A program made the translations under genes and the position numbers. Source: Ailanthus altissimus (lineage: Eukaryota; Streptophyta; Magnoliopsida; Sapindales; Simaroubaceae). From it: DNA of 64,000 nucleotides. Shown piece after piece: positions 48,401-61,049 of the stretch (positions within the stretch are counted from its first letter, which is position 1; every line of letters starts with the position of its first letter). The DNA is taken from assembly GCA_946807835.1 (NCBI GenBank), contig OX327699.1, positions 2,225,001-2,289,000 of the forward strand, in the 5' to 3' direction. The notes beneath the pieces were generated by a model that was given only the letters and a program-made list of their open reading frames with translations, did not search any database and was not told where the DNA came from.

Positions 48401-51400
48401 ATGTATTCTAATTCTTTTTCTCTTCCTCCCATATTTAATTTTTTAAGTTCACAACATGGAATTGAAATTGAACTGCTAAGTATCAGCTTCAGTTCAGCAG
48501 CTAAGTACCATCCTTGTTATCCCCTGCATACAGAATTTTGTAACAGTTGTCTAAAAGATACATGCAATTACCTGAATTTACATTTTCATAAGTCTATAAT
48601 ATACATTTTCAAAATGCTTGTGCAGACTCTAATATTTTGAATAATTTCCAAGGCACCAATTCACTGAGAGAAGTAACAGATTCTGAACTATCACCTGTAA
48701 GGACATTGAGAACTGAAGAGAAGCAGAGAATGCCTGATTTCTGCAGCAAAAGTCCTGCAGCACATTCCTATCTTTTTGGTTCTGATTTTGTATCACTTGA
48801 TGCTCTAGGAAATGTCCTAATTATATCTCTCCCTGCACTTCCTTTTAAAGAATTATCGCCTTCTGAAAAAATAAGATCTACTAATACACTGCTGCTAAAT
48901 AGTTGGAAACACGATTCTTTCCGTTTGAAGACTTCTGATAAAAACTATGATGAATTTACTATGCAAGCTAAAGCTGTTGAAGAACTAACAACTTCCGACA
49001 TACCGTGCTTAAAAGATGGGGCTCTTCCAGTATCCCAAGTATGCAAGTCTGATGACCGGACAGAAAAACCATTTGATGGGTTTGAGAAAATCCTTGAGTG
49101 TCCAGTTTTAAAGAGAAATCACTTACAGGAAGGAGATACCACTTGTGAGACGCTTGATGTTGTTGAAATCAAGGATCCATTGCCGCTAGCTGATGAAGAT
49201 GATGATTATCTCAGAGATGAACTGAGTCCCAGGCTTACTAATTTGATCAACAGTGGTGTTGTTCCAGAATCTCCTATAAATGAAAATGGTCAGCATCCAT
49301 AATCAAATAATACAATGTTATATTTTCAAAGTTTACAGTTAATGTGTTTGGTTGACTAATCCCTGATGAATAAACTTCAATTTTGCGGGACTATTGAATG
49401 GTACAGGTAGAAATGCTCTCATTCCAGATCTTGCTTCACCTCACAAACTGTGTTCTGCACAGCCAAGCAATTCTTCAAGTGTGGGGAAAAATGAAAGGAG
49501 GCACAGTATAGATGATGGAGCTAGTGGAGGGGATGTCTCAGTTTCTCCTGTTAATAAAAAAATTCAAACTCCTTTGCTTAAGATGAACCAATTAGCCAGT
49601 GCAGGAGGATATGCTCCGGCATCACCAGTGGTTGAAGAAACCAAAACTCCCTTGGCAAACCTTACAAATAGTAGCTGTAGAAGAGATTGGTGTTTGAGTT
49701 CTGGAGACAAGTCAGAAAATGTTAAACCAACACGCAAATTTAAAAGGTTGTGCAAAGTTGCAGATCGTGGAAGAAATAGGAATCAGGAAAACATGAAAGA
49801 AAATACTGCAGTTCCAGTAGTGAACCTTGCCCAACGTTATTCTGGTACTAGTCCTATCCCAAATAAGCACGCCAGAGGTAACTTGATTTTATGGTTTTTT
49901 GTTTTCTGTTTGTTCCTTCATTATTTTTGTTTGTCCGTCTTTTTTGCTAGTATCAATGAGTTCATGTTTGATATAACTTCTTATTGTCATTTCCAGCCTG
50001 GAAATCTGTATTTCCGATTCTTTCTGAGTTTTTAGTAGAGTTTAATCATTTACCTTTTATATTCAGGACCAGATTTTCAAATCTGAATGATTGTTGGTAA
50101 TACTTGGTAACTTTTATTGGATTCAGGTAAGAAGAAACCAATGGACAACGTCAGAGCATTTATTGAAGAGGAAGCCGAGTAAGATTATGTTAAGATTTTT
50201 CAACCAACTGTTCCAGAGTTTTATTTTTTCAATTAAGGACTATAGCTAGTTTATTCAAAAGCATACCAGAAAATGGAATTCCTATTCAAAAACTTCTTTT
50301 GGATGATGATACCAAAATTCTGTTGTATGAAGAAATGAAATGAAATTAAAAATTACTTCACCAAAGGTTACAAAATGGTTACATATTCTTGAATATTTTG
50401 CCTGCTTCTCAGGGTGTCTTCAGAAGCTGAAATATCTGGTGATGAGGAAGATGACCAAGATAATAATTCATATGATGATAGTTTCATAGATGACAGGATA
50501 AATCCTACAGCAAGTACTCAAGCTGTATCCAGTGGAGTTGACATGATGGCAATTTACAGGTTTTTCATTCTCTCTATCCCTCACACACACCCTAGCATTC
50601 AAGTATGTCTGTGGTAGTGTGACTCCCTTAAAGGACGGACTTGTGTCCTAGAAAAATCTCAGCATGTGGCCAGACCCAACTAAATCTTTTGCTGTGTGAA
50701 ACAGTAAGTTATATTTGAAACAATAAGTTATATTAATGGAAAAATACTGCTTTTTTGTCTTGAATTTTTCCAGTGTCTTTTTCTTTTTGATACCCAGAAC
50801 CCCCATGACCTATCTATGTTCGCCAACTTTTAAATTGGGGAGTACTGCCAAACCCAACAACCTTGGTAGTCGAGAATCTCATAGGATATAAATATCCTAG
50901 TAGGTGGCCTGAAGGGGGTTGACCCCTAACCTATTGGTTTTATCAAAGGGGTCTTTACCACTGAACTGACCCCCTCAGGGTTTTTCAGTGTTTTTGGATA
51001 TGCAATATTGGATTACTCCTGAGAAGGTTTAATATTTTCCTCTACATGTTAGGAAATTTAAAAATCAATTATGTGATCAAGTGACAAGACTGAAAACCAC
51101 TAGGTATTCTTTCCAAGAATTGCATGACTAATAATCCTCATGCTTTCCAAGAACCCAGGTATAAAATTTTCAAATTATAACTAAAATGTTGAGAACAACA
51201 ATTTGTCATTTTCTGGGAGTTTGTGAAAATTGATTTTGGAAATAGACCAAAGCTTTCCTCGGAAAATCTAATTTACTTGTTTTTCAAAACAATACCAAAC
51301 ATGTTCTCCCCATTTTTATTTATTTATTTTTTTTCAAAAAACAATTTTAAGCATACCAAACACATTTTCCCATGTTAAAAACAATATTTTGAAAATATCA

Positions 51401-52637
51401 TTTCATTTTCAAGAGTAGTTACAAACCATCTTTCGAAAACGTAACCAAACACGCCTAACTTTTTTGTTGTAAGTAGTACATAATGTATGGAGAAATGCTA
51501 CACTACTCAGCTAATTATGATTAAAGTTTTTTGTTATTATGAGTCAGTACTTTAGATGTTGTCCAAAGATTTAATACTTTTTTCATGTTATTAAATATAT
51601 ATTAATGGAACTTCATTACTGAAGCCAGTATAACTTTCATGAAATATCTGGGAGCAGTTAATCATTTGGCATAAAATTTAGAGTGTCCAGCAAGGGAGAT
51701 ATTAATTATATTATGGATGACTTAATCTGCTTTATATAAATTATAATGCCGACTTTTTTTTTTTGTTCTTGGAAACTTAAATCCTATGGTGGATGTGCGT
51801 GGTTTGTATGTTTTCTAATTTTGGCTTTTGTTTTGTCTGAGAAGACTATATTAAAATGTTTCTTATTTTAGTTTTTTTTTAATTTCTTGTTGCTTTGCTG
51901 CAAAACATAATTTCCTTTCTATGTTTTTCCCATTCTCTTTATATGAAATTGCCCTCTAAAATTCTTTCCTCTTTGAAGTTCATTATTCAGCTTTCTATTA
52001 GTGAAGCTGCAATTTTTGAAAATTATTTCATTTCTACAATAGGCGCTCTTTGCTCAGCCAATCACCAGTTGTGAGGCAGCCGAACTTTTCTGCCATTTAT
52101 AGTCCTGATTGTGCCGCTCCCATGGCCAGAATAAGCGAGAGTGGAAGTTCCTCTGAAAAGACATTGAATTCTCTCCAGACACCTCATACTGAGTCTGCAA
52201 ACCAGTCTGCCTCCAGAAATTCAGGATGCATTCAAATAAACCAACAAAGAACTGCTTCAGATGCCATGAATTGTACGAGTACTGATTTAGTAATGGGGAA
52301 TGAGAGGAATATGGAAAATAGGAAAAGAAAATTGAGTTATTATCAGTCTGGGTCCATACCTGCAATCAACTTGGAGCAAAGATTCTCATTCCAATCTGAG
52401 AACATGATCAAACAATCGTGTCAACGGGGTCAAGTTGACACCATTGATGCAAATGGAGAGACAATGGATGATGATCGATTTTATGAGAATCTTGATCTTG
52501 ATGCTGTGGAGGAACAAGCTGCCTTGCTTCTCAAACAGAAGTCTGAGTTTCCTGTCCACAACCAACAGCTAATTTCTCAACCGGAACAACAAAATCTTGG
52601 TGCTCATGGTTCTCCATCATTTGATCTTGGGATATAG
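33416..52637 (+). CDS. FANCM: FANCM-type DNA helicase/translocase, 23 exons, 1388 aa
   Basis: Nuclear SF2 helicase of the Fanconi anaemia M family; in plants it limits meiotic crossovers and remodels stalled forks. Exons: 33416-33454, 33540-33810, 34323-34466, 35478-35560, 35683-35797, 35959-36050, 36184-36238, 36318-36439, 36512-36625, 37869-38062, 38494-38624, 44837-44897, 44998-45068, 45256-45305, 45367-45532, 45700-45827, 45918-46253, 46333-46399, 48626-49288, 49407-49877, 50127-50178, 50413-50559, 52043-52637. All join in frame with no stop (4167 nt). Motifs: PIP-box-like QSTLDKFF (56-63), Walker A PTGLGKT (129-135), DEAH (231-234), TAT (262-264), QRMGRTGR (556-563). The C-terminal half is low-complexity with conserved SPRLTN and SFIDD blocks and ends SFDLGI; no ERCC4 nuclease domain. 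Length is close to Arabidopsis FANCM (about 1340 aa). All introns are GT-AG except 45533-45699. Very sure of family; exon ends not tested against transcripts. Confidence 0.95.
39440..39444. other. target-site duplication of the intronic copia element (left copy)
   Basis: GTCTT before the left LTR; the same GTCTT follows the right LTR at 43821-43825. Confidence 0.85.
39445..39614 (-). repeat. 3' LTR of the intronic copia element
   Basis: About 170 bp, matches 43651-43820. On the minus strand it begins TGTTGAAG directly after the PPT. It is short even for copia, where LTRs of 150-300 bp are common in the Ale group. Confidence 0.85.
39622..41110 (-). pseudogene. RT and RNase H of the intronic copia element
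   Basis: Minus-strand reading with stops and frameshifts. The RT start has [13 protein letters not shown] at about 41060-41100. Further on is [16 protein letters not shown] (40690-40735). The catalytic box is YVGDI (about 40568), where the first Asp of YVDD is lost, so polymerase activity is abolished. The RNase H part (39622-39918) shows [28 protein letters not shown] and ADILTKSL, in the usual copia order. No intact frame spans the region. Confidence 0.85.
41597..42480 (-). pseudogene. GAG-pre-integrase and integrase of the intronic copia element
   Basis: LHDRLGHPN wording near 42380 marks the pre-integrase zinc region. The core (42127-41597) has LRSDNARE for the second Asp and [15 protein letters not shown] for the Glu site. 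A spacer with many Pro and Ser (41060-41524) leads to RT. Stops and frameshifts between 42130 and 42380 break the N-terminal part. Confidence 0.82.
42507..42959 (-). pseudogene. aspartic protease of the intronic copia element
   Basis: An open stretch of 150 residues containing [11 protein letters not shown] (D-S-G active site) and LISVSKL downstream, as in copia pol. The N-terminal 60 residues (KYQAAKQ, Ser/Thr-rich) are the usual link after gag, but the CCHC knuckle expected just upstream is absent. Confidence 0.82.
42960..43636 (-). other. GC-rich leader in place of gag in the intronic copia element
   Basis: About 680 bases between PBS and protease, clearly richer in G and C than the surrounding intron, with many CGG and GGCG words. 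No gag motif was found in any frame. Open frames on the + strand here are composition effects. It may be a non-coding leader or captured sequence replacing gag. Confidence 0.5.
43651..43820 (-). repeat. 5' LTR of the intronic copia element
   Basis: Matches 39445-39614; its inner edge meets the PBS ATGGTATCAGAGCC. Its outer end TTTAATA is mutated from TTCAACA. Confidence 0.85.
45533..45699 (+). other. putative U12-type AT-AC intron of FANCM (intron 15)
   Basis: The exon reading GGA AGA GTT G is followed by ATATCCTTTT, the U12 5' splice consensus. Near the 3' end, TCCCTTAAC (45682-45690) fits the U12 branch site, with the branch A about 10 bases from a terminal AC at 45698-45699. Splicing here joins exon 15 to TAGTTTTAGCTTG in frame, giving RVVVLAC after the QRMGRTGR motif. 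No GT donor nearby gives as good a protein. Confidence 0.85.
46697..47602 (-). mobile_element. 906-bp TRIM in FANCM intron 18
   Basis: Two LTRs of 244 bp (46697-46940 and 47359-47602), about 95 percent alike by eye, flank a 418-bp interior. GTTAT duplications lie at 46692-46696 and 47603-47607. Minus polarity: the PBS ATGGTATCAGAGCT adjoins the right LTR and the PPT TTTGAGGGGGGA adjoins the left LTR. The interior holds no protein-like frame but has a direct repeat of about 75 bases (about 47105-47185 and 47190-47265) with the words gatcaaccac/attg and gcgagtgcaagtgc. It must have moved with proteins from another element. Confidence 0.9.
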
Positions 52638-55379
52638 TATTTTTGGAGGGTAATCCAAGTTGCTATCCTCATCATTCACCCAAGGGATACTGCCGGACAT
52701 GTTTGTGCAAAATTTAATCAGCACAAATTGGGTTTGTAAATTGTCAGTCACGAGTAACGTTTATGAGGTTATATGCAGGGAAGGGATGAAAATTAATTGT
52801 CAATAGATGTAATTCACAATTTAGTGAATTTTGTATAGTCCGTGTACAGAGGAAATAGCATATTTATGTTCAGTTAGATCATTGTATTATATCAGTCACT
52901 AGAATATATAGCGATATTTATACGAACCTGCTGGGCATTGCTGATTCTTTATGATACAGCTGAGCTATCTGACCAGTTTGCTATTTACTTGGATATGATG
53001 TAAATTACCTCAGATATGCCAAGATTTAAAAAGATTAAAATGTCCTCCGTTTGGAACTAAATTTCATTAAAAATTGTGCAGTTTAAATTTTACACAGGAA
53101 AAAAGACATTTAAATTTTTAATGTTTAAAAAAAAGACATGTAAATTTTAATAATTTTAAAAATTCTTCTGACATTTTTATTGGACGATAATTTTTGTATA
53201 TTTCAATAAAAAAAGAACATTTAAATCTCCGAAATTTTAAAAAAATGTACATATATTTTTCTACCGTTTAAATTAACACAATTCATTATTTAACAAATAT
53301 ATAAATAAAAATTTTGAAACTATTAAAATTTGTATTTTTTTTTTCAAATTTTAGGAGTTTAAATATTTTTTTTTATATATAAAAACTTATGTATTAGTGG
53401 GCTATTGATACACAATTTGTACACTATTTTTATTATGTAAAAATTTATTAAAAATTAGTGATTCAACAATCTTGTATAAATAAAATTTAAAATAAATACT
53501 AAGAGAATAGTTATTATAATGTTAAGTACATATTGGGTGATACTCAATTAAATGAGACTAGCTAGGAGAAGGGAAAGGAGAACTGCTTGACTTTGAGAGT
53601 TGAGCTCTTGCCACCAATTCTTCATAGGAGAGAAAGAGAGGAGTAAAACAAAAAACAAAATAAAATAGGTATTATTCACGGTGAGAACTATGTTCCGGGG
53701 AAAAACTGTTCACGACAAGGTACTGTTTCTGGGTACTGTTCACACAATAACTTATGATATTTTTTATATTGGCTCAATTGACTTTTTAAAGTTGAATTAG
53801 GACTCTTACAAGTAATGATTCTTATTCCAACTAAGTTTAAGGTTTGTAAAGGTATTTTATTCATTATATAAACCTTTCTAAATATAAGAGAAAGTAAGCA
53901 TCTAAAGTTTCAAGATGTAAACCATAAAAGAGAATAGATGAGCTATGTAGGCATTAAGTGCATGGTGTACTAAGATGTAACCTTTTATGGGTGTTTTCTT
54001 TTGGTTTTTGAATGAACAAAAGAAACATTATAGATTCTTTTAGTTTAGATGCTTAGGTCTTGTATTCTTTATAGAAATCTCTTATGAGAAGATACTAAAA
54101 GATATTGAAAAAATCATGATAATAAAAAGTGGATACTTAGATATTTTTATGACAGATACTATGGTGATCTATGAGAGATACCATAGGTATTGTGGGATCA
54201 TTGATGATGTAAGAAGATACTTAGTGATTTATATCAATAAAAGAAGTTGGATCATGAATCCTCTACGAACGTAGATAATTTTGAGCCGAACAATGTATAT
54301 TTTATGTCTTATTGATTGTTTATTTTTTTTATCTTTATTGATGTATTGATAATATATATTTTTACTTATTGTGTGAATTATTATTTTCGTTGTTCATAAA
54401 ATAAAAAAGATATTAAAACTGTAACTTAATTAATATCATCAGAATGTCAAATTTAAAAGTATTCCTTGATATCCGTAGCAAAAATTAGTAATAAATTTTT
54501 TTTAAAATGAAACCATTGCAACTTTAAAAGTTGGTATTCCATGATACATACACTACTTCAATTGTGTATTAATATATAATAAAATTTTAATTAATGACTT
54601 TGTCATTTTGTATCATGTGTTACATTATATGACCAATACATGTCCTCCGCTACTGCAGCGGTTTAGCGTTAGCTACAACAATCTTAATGTCAAATGTTAT
54701 TTTTGTTATATAACAGTTGTTAGTCCATGAAATGTGCACAACTCACACGCTACTCCAGTCGTTTAATGATGCATAAGGATTTACCAATTTGATAGTTGTA
54801 TATTTTTACTATTACTGAGGTGATATATGCCCAATTATTAAATATAACAATAGTTATATATATATATATATACACTTTATATTTTCACCTACAAATAATA
54901 ATAATATATATTTTACTTTATTATATTATTTTTATATAAATATTTATATTGTATTTATATTCACACCTACAAATATAAAAAATATATATTATAATATTTT
55001 TTTGATTTTATTTTAAAAAAAAAAATTGAAGATAACTCACCACAAGTCGTTTCACCAACATTGTCATTCATCTATGAAGAATAAAGTTATCTAAAGTAGT
55101 TTTCACAATTAAAAAATAAATAATAATCTTCGAACGTGACTTTTATAACTGAAATGATCCTCTGTATGCACCTGCAATAAGAATTTGGAAGCTCAAATTA
55201 GAATTTTTCTAAGTAAATTCTTTATAAAAAAAGGTTAAAAAAGTAAATTTCTCTATCGAATGCCTCTCCTACTTTTTCAGACCCATTTGTCTGTCAATCT
55301 ATCTACCTTTGGACCGTCCAATGCTGGTCCATTTACCATTCAATCTCCTAGCTCTGTCATATCACACAGCTAGAGTGTC
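52638..55379. other. FANCM 3' end and AT-rich intergenic region
   Basis: The first 250 bases are probably the FANCM 3' UTR; I see no classical AATAAA there. The rest is AT-rich with no gene. A (TA)n run lies at about 54856-54874. Confidence 0.5.
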
Positions 55380-55409
55380 TCTGATCTACCTGCAGAAATC
55401 TCAACTACG

Positions 55410-56960
55410 ATGGAAATGTCTGCTCTTTTCATCATTCTAAATGAGGAGGAATGGTGAGTTCTTTTTTCTTACTTCCTACTTACCTTTGTCTGACACTTAT
55501 ATGTTCTTACTGGTGAAGTGTATCAATTTTCAGACCTTCAGTCTTACATGGAGGATCTTTTGAATGTGTTACTTGAATCCTTTGGAATAAGGTTTAAAAA
55601 ACAAAAAAAACTATAAAGAAAAAGAGAATTTTTTACGTACCTGAGGGTTTGAAGCCTGACTCTTCTCCCTCTGTGAAAAAATAAAAATCTTTTGCTCCTC
55701 AGAAGGGTAGTTCTCATCTTGAGAAAGTTTCTACAGTTCCCATTTTTGCAATCCAATTTGATCCTGCCTCAGTTGCCGTCTTCTCCCTGAACTCATACCA
55801 CTCCTTTTTAGTCCATTCTACTCCTACTCTAGTCCAATTGGTTCCCGCCTCGGTCCAAGAACCAACTTTTGCCTCTGTTCCACGATGAAGCGTTATGCCT
55901 CTAGATATTCATTTTCTCTTTTCAAATTTTCCTTTGGATTGCATGGTTCTGATTTTGAATAACTATCTTGCAGATGTCCCCATCGTGGATCTTGGAGGTC
56001 TGAGCTCTTTGAGTTCTTCATTAGAGAGCTTCTCAAATCGTCCTACTCACCTAAGAGGACAAATCAGGAAAAGGTGTTGGTTTTGCTGCTCTTGGGCTAC
56101 CTTCCAAGCCAACTAGTCCATACGAGAAGAGTTTTTTTGCCTCCTCCCCCTAAGTCCTCAACTAGGGGTGAAAATGTGTTTTCTCTTGGGTTTTTGAAGG
56201 CTGAGGATTCTGTCTGGTCCTTCATTCAAATACCCTACATTTAAACCCTGTGCAGCTGAGATCCTTAGTCAACTTTTTACTAATGTTGATATGAAAATGA
56301 TCCTGTAGATGACCAATGCTGAATGGGAACTGAAGAGTTCTTAGTGATGGATTATTGTAAGTGTTTTTCTTTTCTTTTTTTCAATGATAATTTATGTTTT
56401 TGTTTTTGTGAGGGTCTTTTCAGGTCATTCAGGATAGTAGCCGAATTGCTTTGTCTTTCAAGGCAAAGCTTCTGGGTAGTAGGTGAGAGGTAGAATCTCC
56501 GAAGAAACAAATTTTTGATATGTATGAGAAGGCCCTTTTATAAAAGGGTCACTCGGTGATTATAAGATCTACTTCTCATCATTTGAAGGAAGAAAATAAG
56601 TAGTTGAGGACTGGGCTGTAAGGAAGTATGGTTGCTGTGGAGCTTAGGCAATAGTTGAAAGACGCAAAAAAAAAGGCTAGAGAATTCGTCTTCTTTGATA
56701 GAAGAGTTGAAAGCTAGGAAGGAGACATTACTGAAAAAAGGCTGAAGAATTCGTCTTCCTTGATGAGCTAGACTTGTACGTGAATTAACTTTCCAGCTTG
56801 AAGTCTAGAAAGGATGCTTTTGAGAGCTCAATGGTGAGGTTACAAAAATAGTTGTCTGCTTGAATGTGGAACTACAAAAAAAGGCATTATGAACTGTGTG
56901 CGGCCAATAATAAGGCAATATAGGTGTTGATCTCCTAAAGGCTTTAATAGAGGGTATCAC
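55410..56960 (+). pseudogene. degenerate ORF, probably the antisense ORF of a Tat/Retand-like element
   Basis: The reading starts MEMSALFIILNEEEW at 55410 and meets a possible GT donor at once. Downstream are coding-like but broken stretches: a Pro/Ser-rich part (55640-55890), and a helical charged part with KKRLENSSSLIEEL and KARKETLLKKAEEF wording (56650-56780). Tat-group elements such as Retand are known to carry an ORF in antisense between integrase and the 3' LTR. Integrase C-terminus of that type lies on the opposite strand at 57670-58015, which fits this reading. Many stops; low certainty about limits. Confidence 0.4.
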
Positions 56961-57009
56961 GGATGGTCAGCGAGGCACTTTGAGGACAATCCTAAGTGAA
57001 TAAATTCCA

Positions 57010-57510
57010 AGTACAGAACCTTCGATGATTGGGCGGCCTGAGACACACTACCCTTCCAAGAAGGTGATATTTGATAATCTAAGCACATGAGTGGTTGGGT
57101 GGCTTAAGGCACACGGCCTTCCAAAGAAAACAACATTTGATCATTTAAGCACATGACCTTTAATATGGTTAGGTGGGCCGAGGCATACGACCCATCTAAA
57201 AATGTGACATTTGATAATTTGAGTTAATTGGGTGTCCTAGGCACATACTCTTTTAAAAAGAAAATATTTTAAAATTTTAGCATATAACATTTTTATGGTT
57301 GGGCAGCTCAAGGCACACAATCCTTTTAGAAAGGCTACATTTAATAATTTGATAACACAACCTTTCTATGGTTAGGTGATTTAAGGCACGCGATCTTGTC
57401 AAAAAAGCAACATTTGATAATTTGAACACATAATTTTTCATAATTTGATAGTCTGAGGCACATGACCTCTAAGAAGATGACATTTGATAATCTAAATTGA
57501 TGCTTTTAGA
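57010..57510. repeat. degenerate minisatellite, about seven units of 60-75 bp
   Basis: Repeated core: tggttgggtggcttaaggca, then cacgacctt, then aacatttgataatttaagca. Units start near 57024, 57090, 57167, 57228, 57297, 57371 and 57440. Such tandem blocks are typical of the region between pol and the 3' LTR in Tat/Ogre elements. Confidence 0.75.
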
Positions 57511-57669
57511 GGAAACCTTACCATTGGCATTTTAGTTCCTTCTGTAGGGTTGATTTTTCTCCTTCTAAAGAACTTGAAAACTTGTTTTGGTTATTTCTTT
57601 AGAAGTTATTTGGGTTAAGAATTATAAAGTTTGAAAAATTAATACTTTACATATAAAATTTTTTAAGCT

Positions 57670-58015
57670 TTGTATATGTTCCATGGTGTGAGTATGCTCT
57701 TTCCATTTAGAATCTGCAGTATGAAGGATTTTTTACCCAATTTCTTGATTACCTTAGATAATTCTTCTCATGCTTCAGCCACCTTTCTAGCATTCAACTC
57801 CTTATTGATATTCATAGCGTGTCTTAGCACTAAGTCACCTTCATTAAGTCCACGCCTTCTTATCTTTTTATTGTACTGTTTCTTCATCCTTTCCTTGTAT
57901 ACAATAGTGTATATTGCTATGATTTCCCTTGCTTCATCTATTGGATCTTTTGTAGTGGCTAGGGCTTCATCATTTAGATCTAACCTTACCAGTTTTATTT
58001 CTCATTAAAAACTAT
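57670..58015 (-). pseudogene. integrase C-terminus of a Tat/Retand-like Ty3/gypsy element
   Basis: The minus strand reads, with one stop, a Tat-type pol end: DEAREIIAIYTIVYKERMK, QYNKKIRRR, LNEGDLVLRHA, then a basic segment and PWNIY. This is the chromatin-proximal C-terminal part of integrase followed by the usual LxG...WN ending. The + strand open frame over the same bases is a shadow. Upstream pol parts are not recognisable to the right. Confidence 0.7.
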
Positions 58016-61000
58016 GGATGATACGTTCATCTCACATGACTCTTAAGTAATAAAAGTAAAGAAGAACTTATCTTCTTTCTTTTTTTATTAGAACTTATCT
58101 TTTTTATTTTTTTCATACCTTTCTTGAGTATGTATAAGAATGAATCTATTTGATTTCTAAAAAGGATTACCATAAAATAGGGTTGAACACTTCCATTAGT
58201 AGCATCAGTTTCATTCCATACACAAGGGTTTATAGGAAGCTTTCTATCGATCTAGCCTTAGTTGTTCTGTATTCCTATAGAACTCCTAATTAAGGATGGT
58301 AAAATGGGTTAAGACATGAATATACGACATAAATTTGACACACTTTAAAAGAATATAGATAGAGGTAAATTAATACGATTAATAAATGGTCAAATTTGTA
58401 TTATCTATTTATTAATCATGTTGAATATGTATTTAAACTTTACAATTCGTAAATTCGTTTAAGACACGTTACTGCTTAACTTATTGTACACTTTTATTAT
58501 TTTAATAATTTTTTCCATTCTTTTTTAACTTTTCTATTTCAAAATAATCTCCATTTTTTTTTTAAAAAAAGTTATATTCTATTTCAATGTCTTTGTCTTC
58601 ATTTTCAACTTCCTCAGATCCACCACATTCCTTATTTTTCTTTTTCTTTTTATATATTCAATTATTTCAATTTTTGGCCAAAAAATTTTTCAAATTAACT
58701 CAAACTAACTAAACATTACAACTTCTTGAAAATAAGAGGAGCCTATCTCTCTCATCTCTCTACATCATCGCTACCCAGCCCACCTCAGCCAAGATCTTGT
58801 GTCACTACCCACAAAGAATAAACTGGACAATGCTTATTGCCTAGTTGCTTCTTTCATGATCACCGTCGATTGATTCTTTTGAAGTTATGTTAGCCCCAGT
58901 TGCCATGAAATAGCTATTGGCCAGGAGGTCTAGCACTAAGTTATCGTCTATCATCGCCTCACCTGTAAGTATATTCAACCAAATGTTAGAAGTCAATAGT
59001 TTTGGTGATCGAATGTGTGACATACGAATGTATACATAATTTTAAAAATTACTACACGCACAAATACACCAAATTTAACAAATTAAACATATATATCACA
59101 TATGTACATAAGTATAACTATTATACAAATTTATACATGATGAACAATTATATTAAAACATTATATAAAAACACTTACCTAATGAATGTAGCTTTACAAA
59201 TTCTTCAAGTCTTCCAACAATTCAAGTAAAGAGCTCACTTTGAAATATATTGTTGAACAATTCTAGTCCATGACGGTTTGGTGGGATTATGGAGTTAGAA
59301 TGGTAGCTTTAGTTTTAGAATTTCTAGCAACATGTATTCAAACTCTTTTGAATACAATTTTGTTTCTTAAATGGAAATGGTAAATATTTTTCATACAACT
59401 CTTGTATAATTCTTAGAAACAATTTTTATAGGATAATTATTTTTAATAACTCTTCTCTAAAATAATTATCTTTTTCTCCAATTTTCTTTTATTCATTTTG
59501 GGTCATTCATTAGAGAATGAGATGAAGAGAAGTTTTACATATTTTCAACACTTGAAAGAACAAAAACAAAACTCTCCCTCTTACCTTAAAATCCTTGGCC
59601 GAATTTTGCTCCAAAAAATGAATCAATTAATTCAATTGTTTTGCCAGAACATTTTTGTTATTCAACATTTTGATTAAACAAAAATAAGTGCTCCACCAAT
59701 TTTATTGTTAGTCTCCTATTTAGGATTAATTTAACCAAGCACTAGAATAATGATTACCTAAATTAATCTTTACTTAACAAATATAATTACTTTAATTATA
59801 ATGGGTAAATAAATTGTCAACATCTATGTCTCTCATTATATTAAAAATAATGTCATGATAAACTTATTTTATTATTATCTAATAATATAAAATTTAATTA
59901 TTCAAAATAATTTTGAATAATTAGTTTTTTACCTTACTAGTTTTTATTACCAAGGTTAAATGGTAAAACTAAGGTAAAATCAAATCATTGAACAATTTGT
60001 GCCATTTGTCAACATTCTATTAATTAACAACCCTTGTTAATTAATTAAGTGATATACTTAACAATTAAGTCTTGACAAATGTACAATCCGAGGGATCCCG
60101 AAATAATCGATCTATTTTGCTAAAATTTATTGGATCGAATTATTCAATCCAATCTACTACTCTAGTGCGCAACGAGTACACTTCATATTGTGAGATTCTT
60201 TAGATCCACACCTAATTTGTCATATAGATCTCCTCTATACGTCAGTGAACGATGTCCCACACACACGTTACAGATATTACAAATCAACGTGTTAGACCAT
60301 GCAAGTTGAAGTAATTGTATATTCGTATAATCCATCAATCATTTATATCCTTGAAGAGCATAGATATAGATCATCACCTTCAAATCTCTATTTGCTCAAC
60401 CATGAACTTATCTCCATATTTATATTTCATTAAACGATATCCACAAATATTTTTGTGATATTGTTTATTCCTTCGGGATATATTTTCTAAGGTTTATGAT
60501 TGTGACCACAAGACTTTTTGAAATACAATCTCGGAGCATCAGGATATACTACTCACTCATATGAGCTGATGGATCCCATATCTACGCACACCGAACTTTA
60601 TGAGCATCAGACCATACCCAGCGACACCCAGCCGTCAGACCATGAAAGGTTTCTGACATATGTGGAACCAAAGTATAGTAGATTACACATAAGCCCACTG
60701 TGGCTGATAAGACCTGACCCGAGACCCTCTACTATAGATCCCAATGGCCCTGCCGGGCACCCTGACGAAAGTTTCTCAAAGCCTAACTGGGTAAGTTAAA
60801 AATTTTGCAAGGCGAACCTCTTTTTAGTTCTTGCTACTACTGAGAAAGTATTGTAATATACATAAAAATAACATCTTAATTTTATAAAAAAAACGGACAG
60901 AGTTTCCCCTATTTTTCAAAAAATCCATATAAAACCTGTAAAGAAGTTTCACTTCTATTTCAAACACTTCTCAATACTACCAATTTGGACCTCCAATCTT

Positions 61001-61049
61001 TTTCAAATCAAATCCAACACAACTCAATGTTTCATTTAAATCACAAAAT
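58016..61049. other. AT-rich intergenic sequence, no gene recognised
   Basis: Short open frames only (such as 59002-59229 and 60518-60799), none with recognisable motifs. 60060-60530 is less AT-rich and could be an old repeat, but I could not define ends. Confidence 0.4.

Noticed and set aside
57670..58008. 112-residue hydrophobic + strand protein with apparent membrane segments
   Set aside because: The opposite strand encodes a clear integrase C-terminus; the hydrophobic frame is its shadow.
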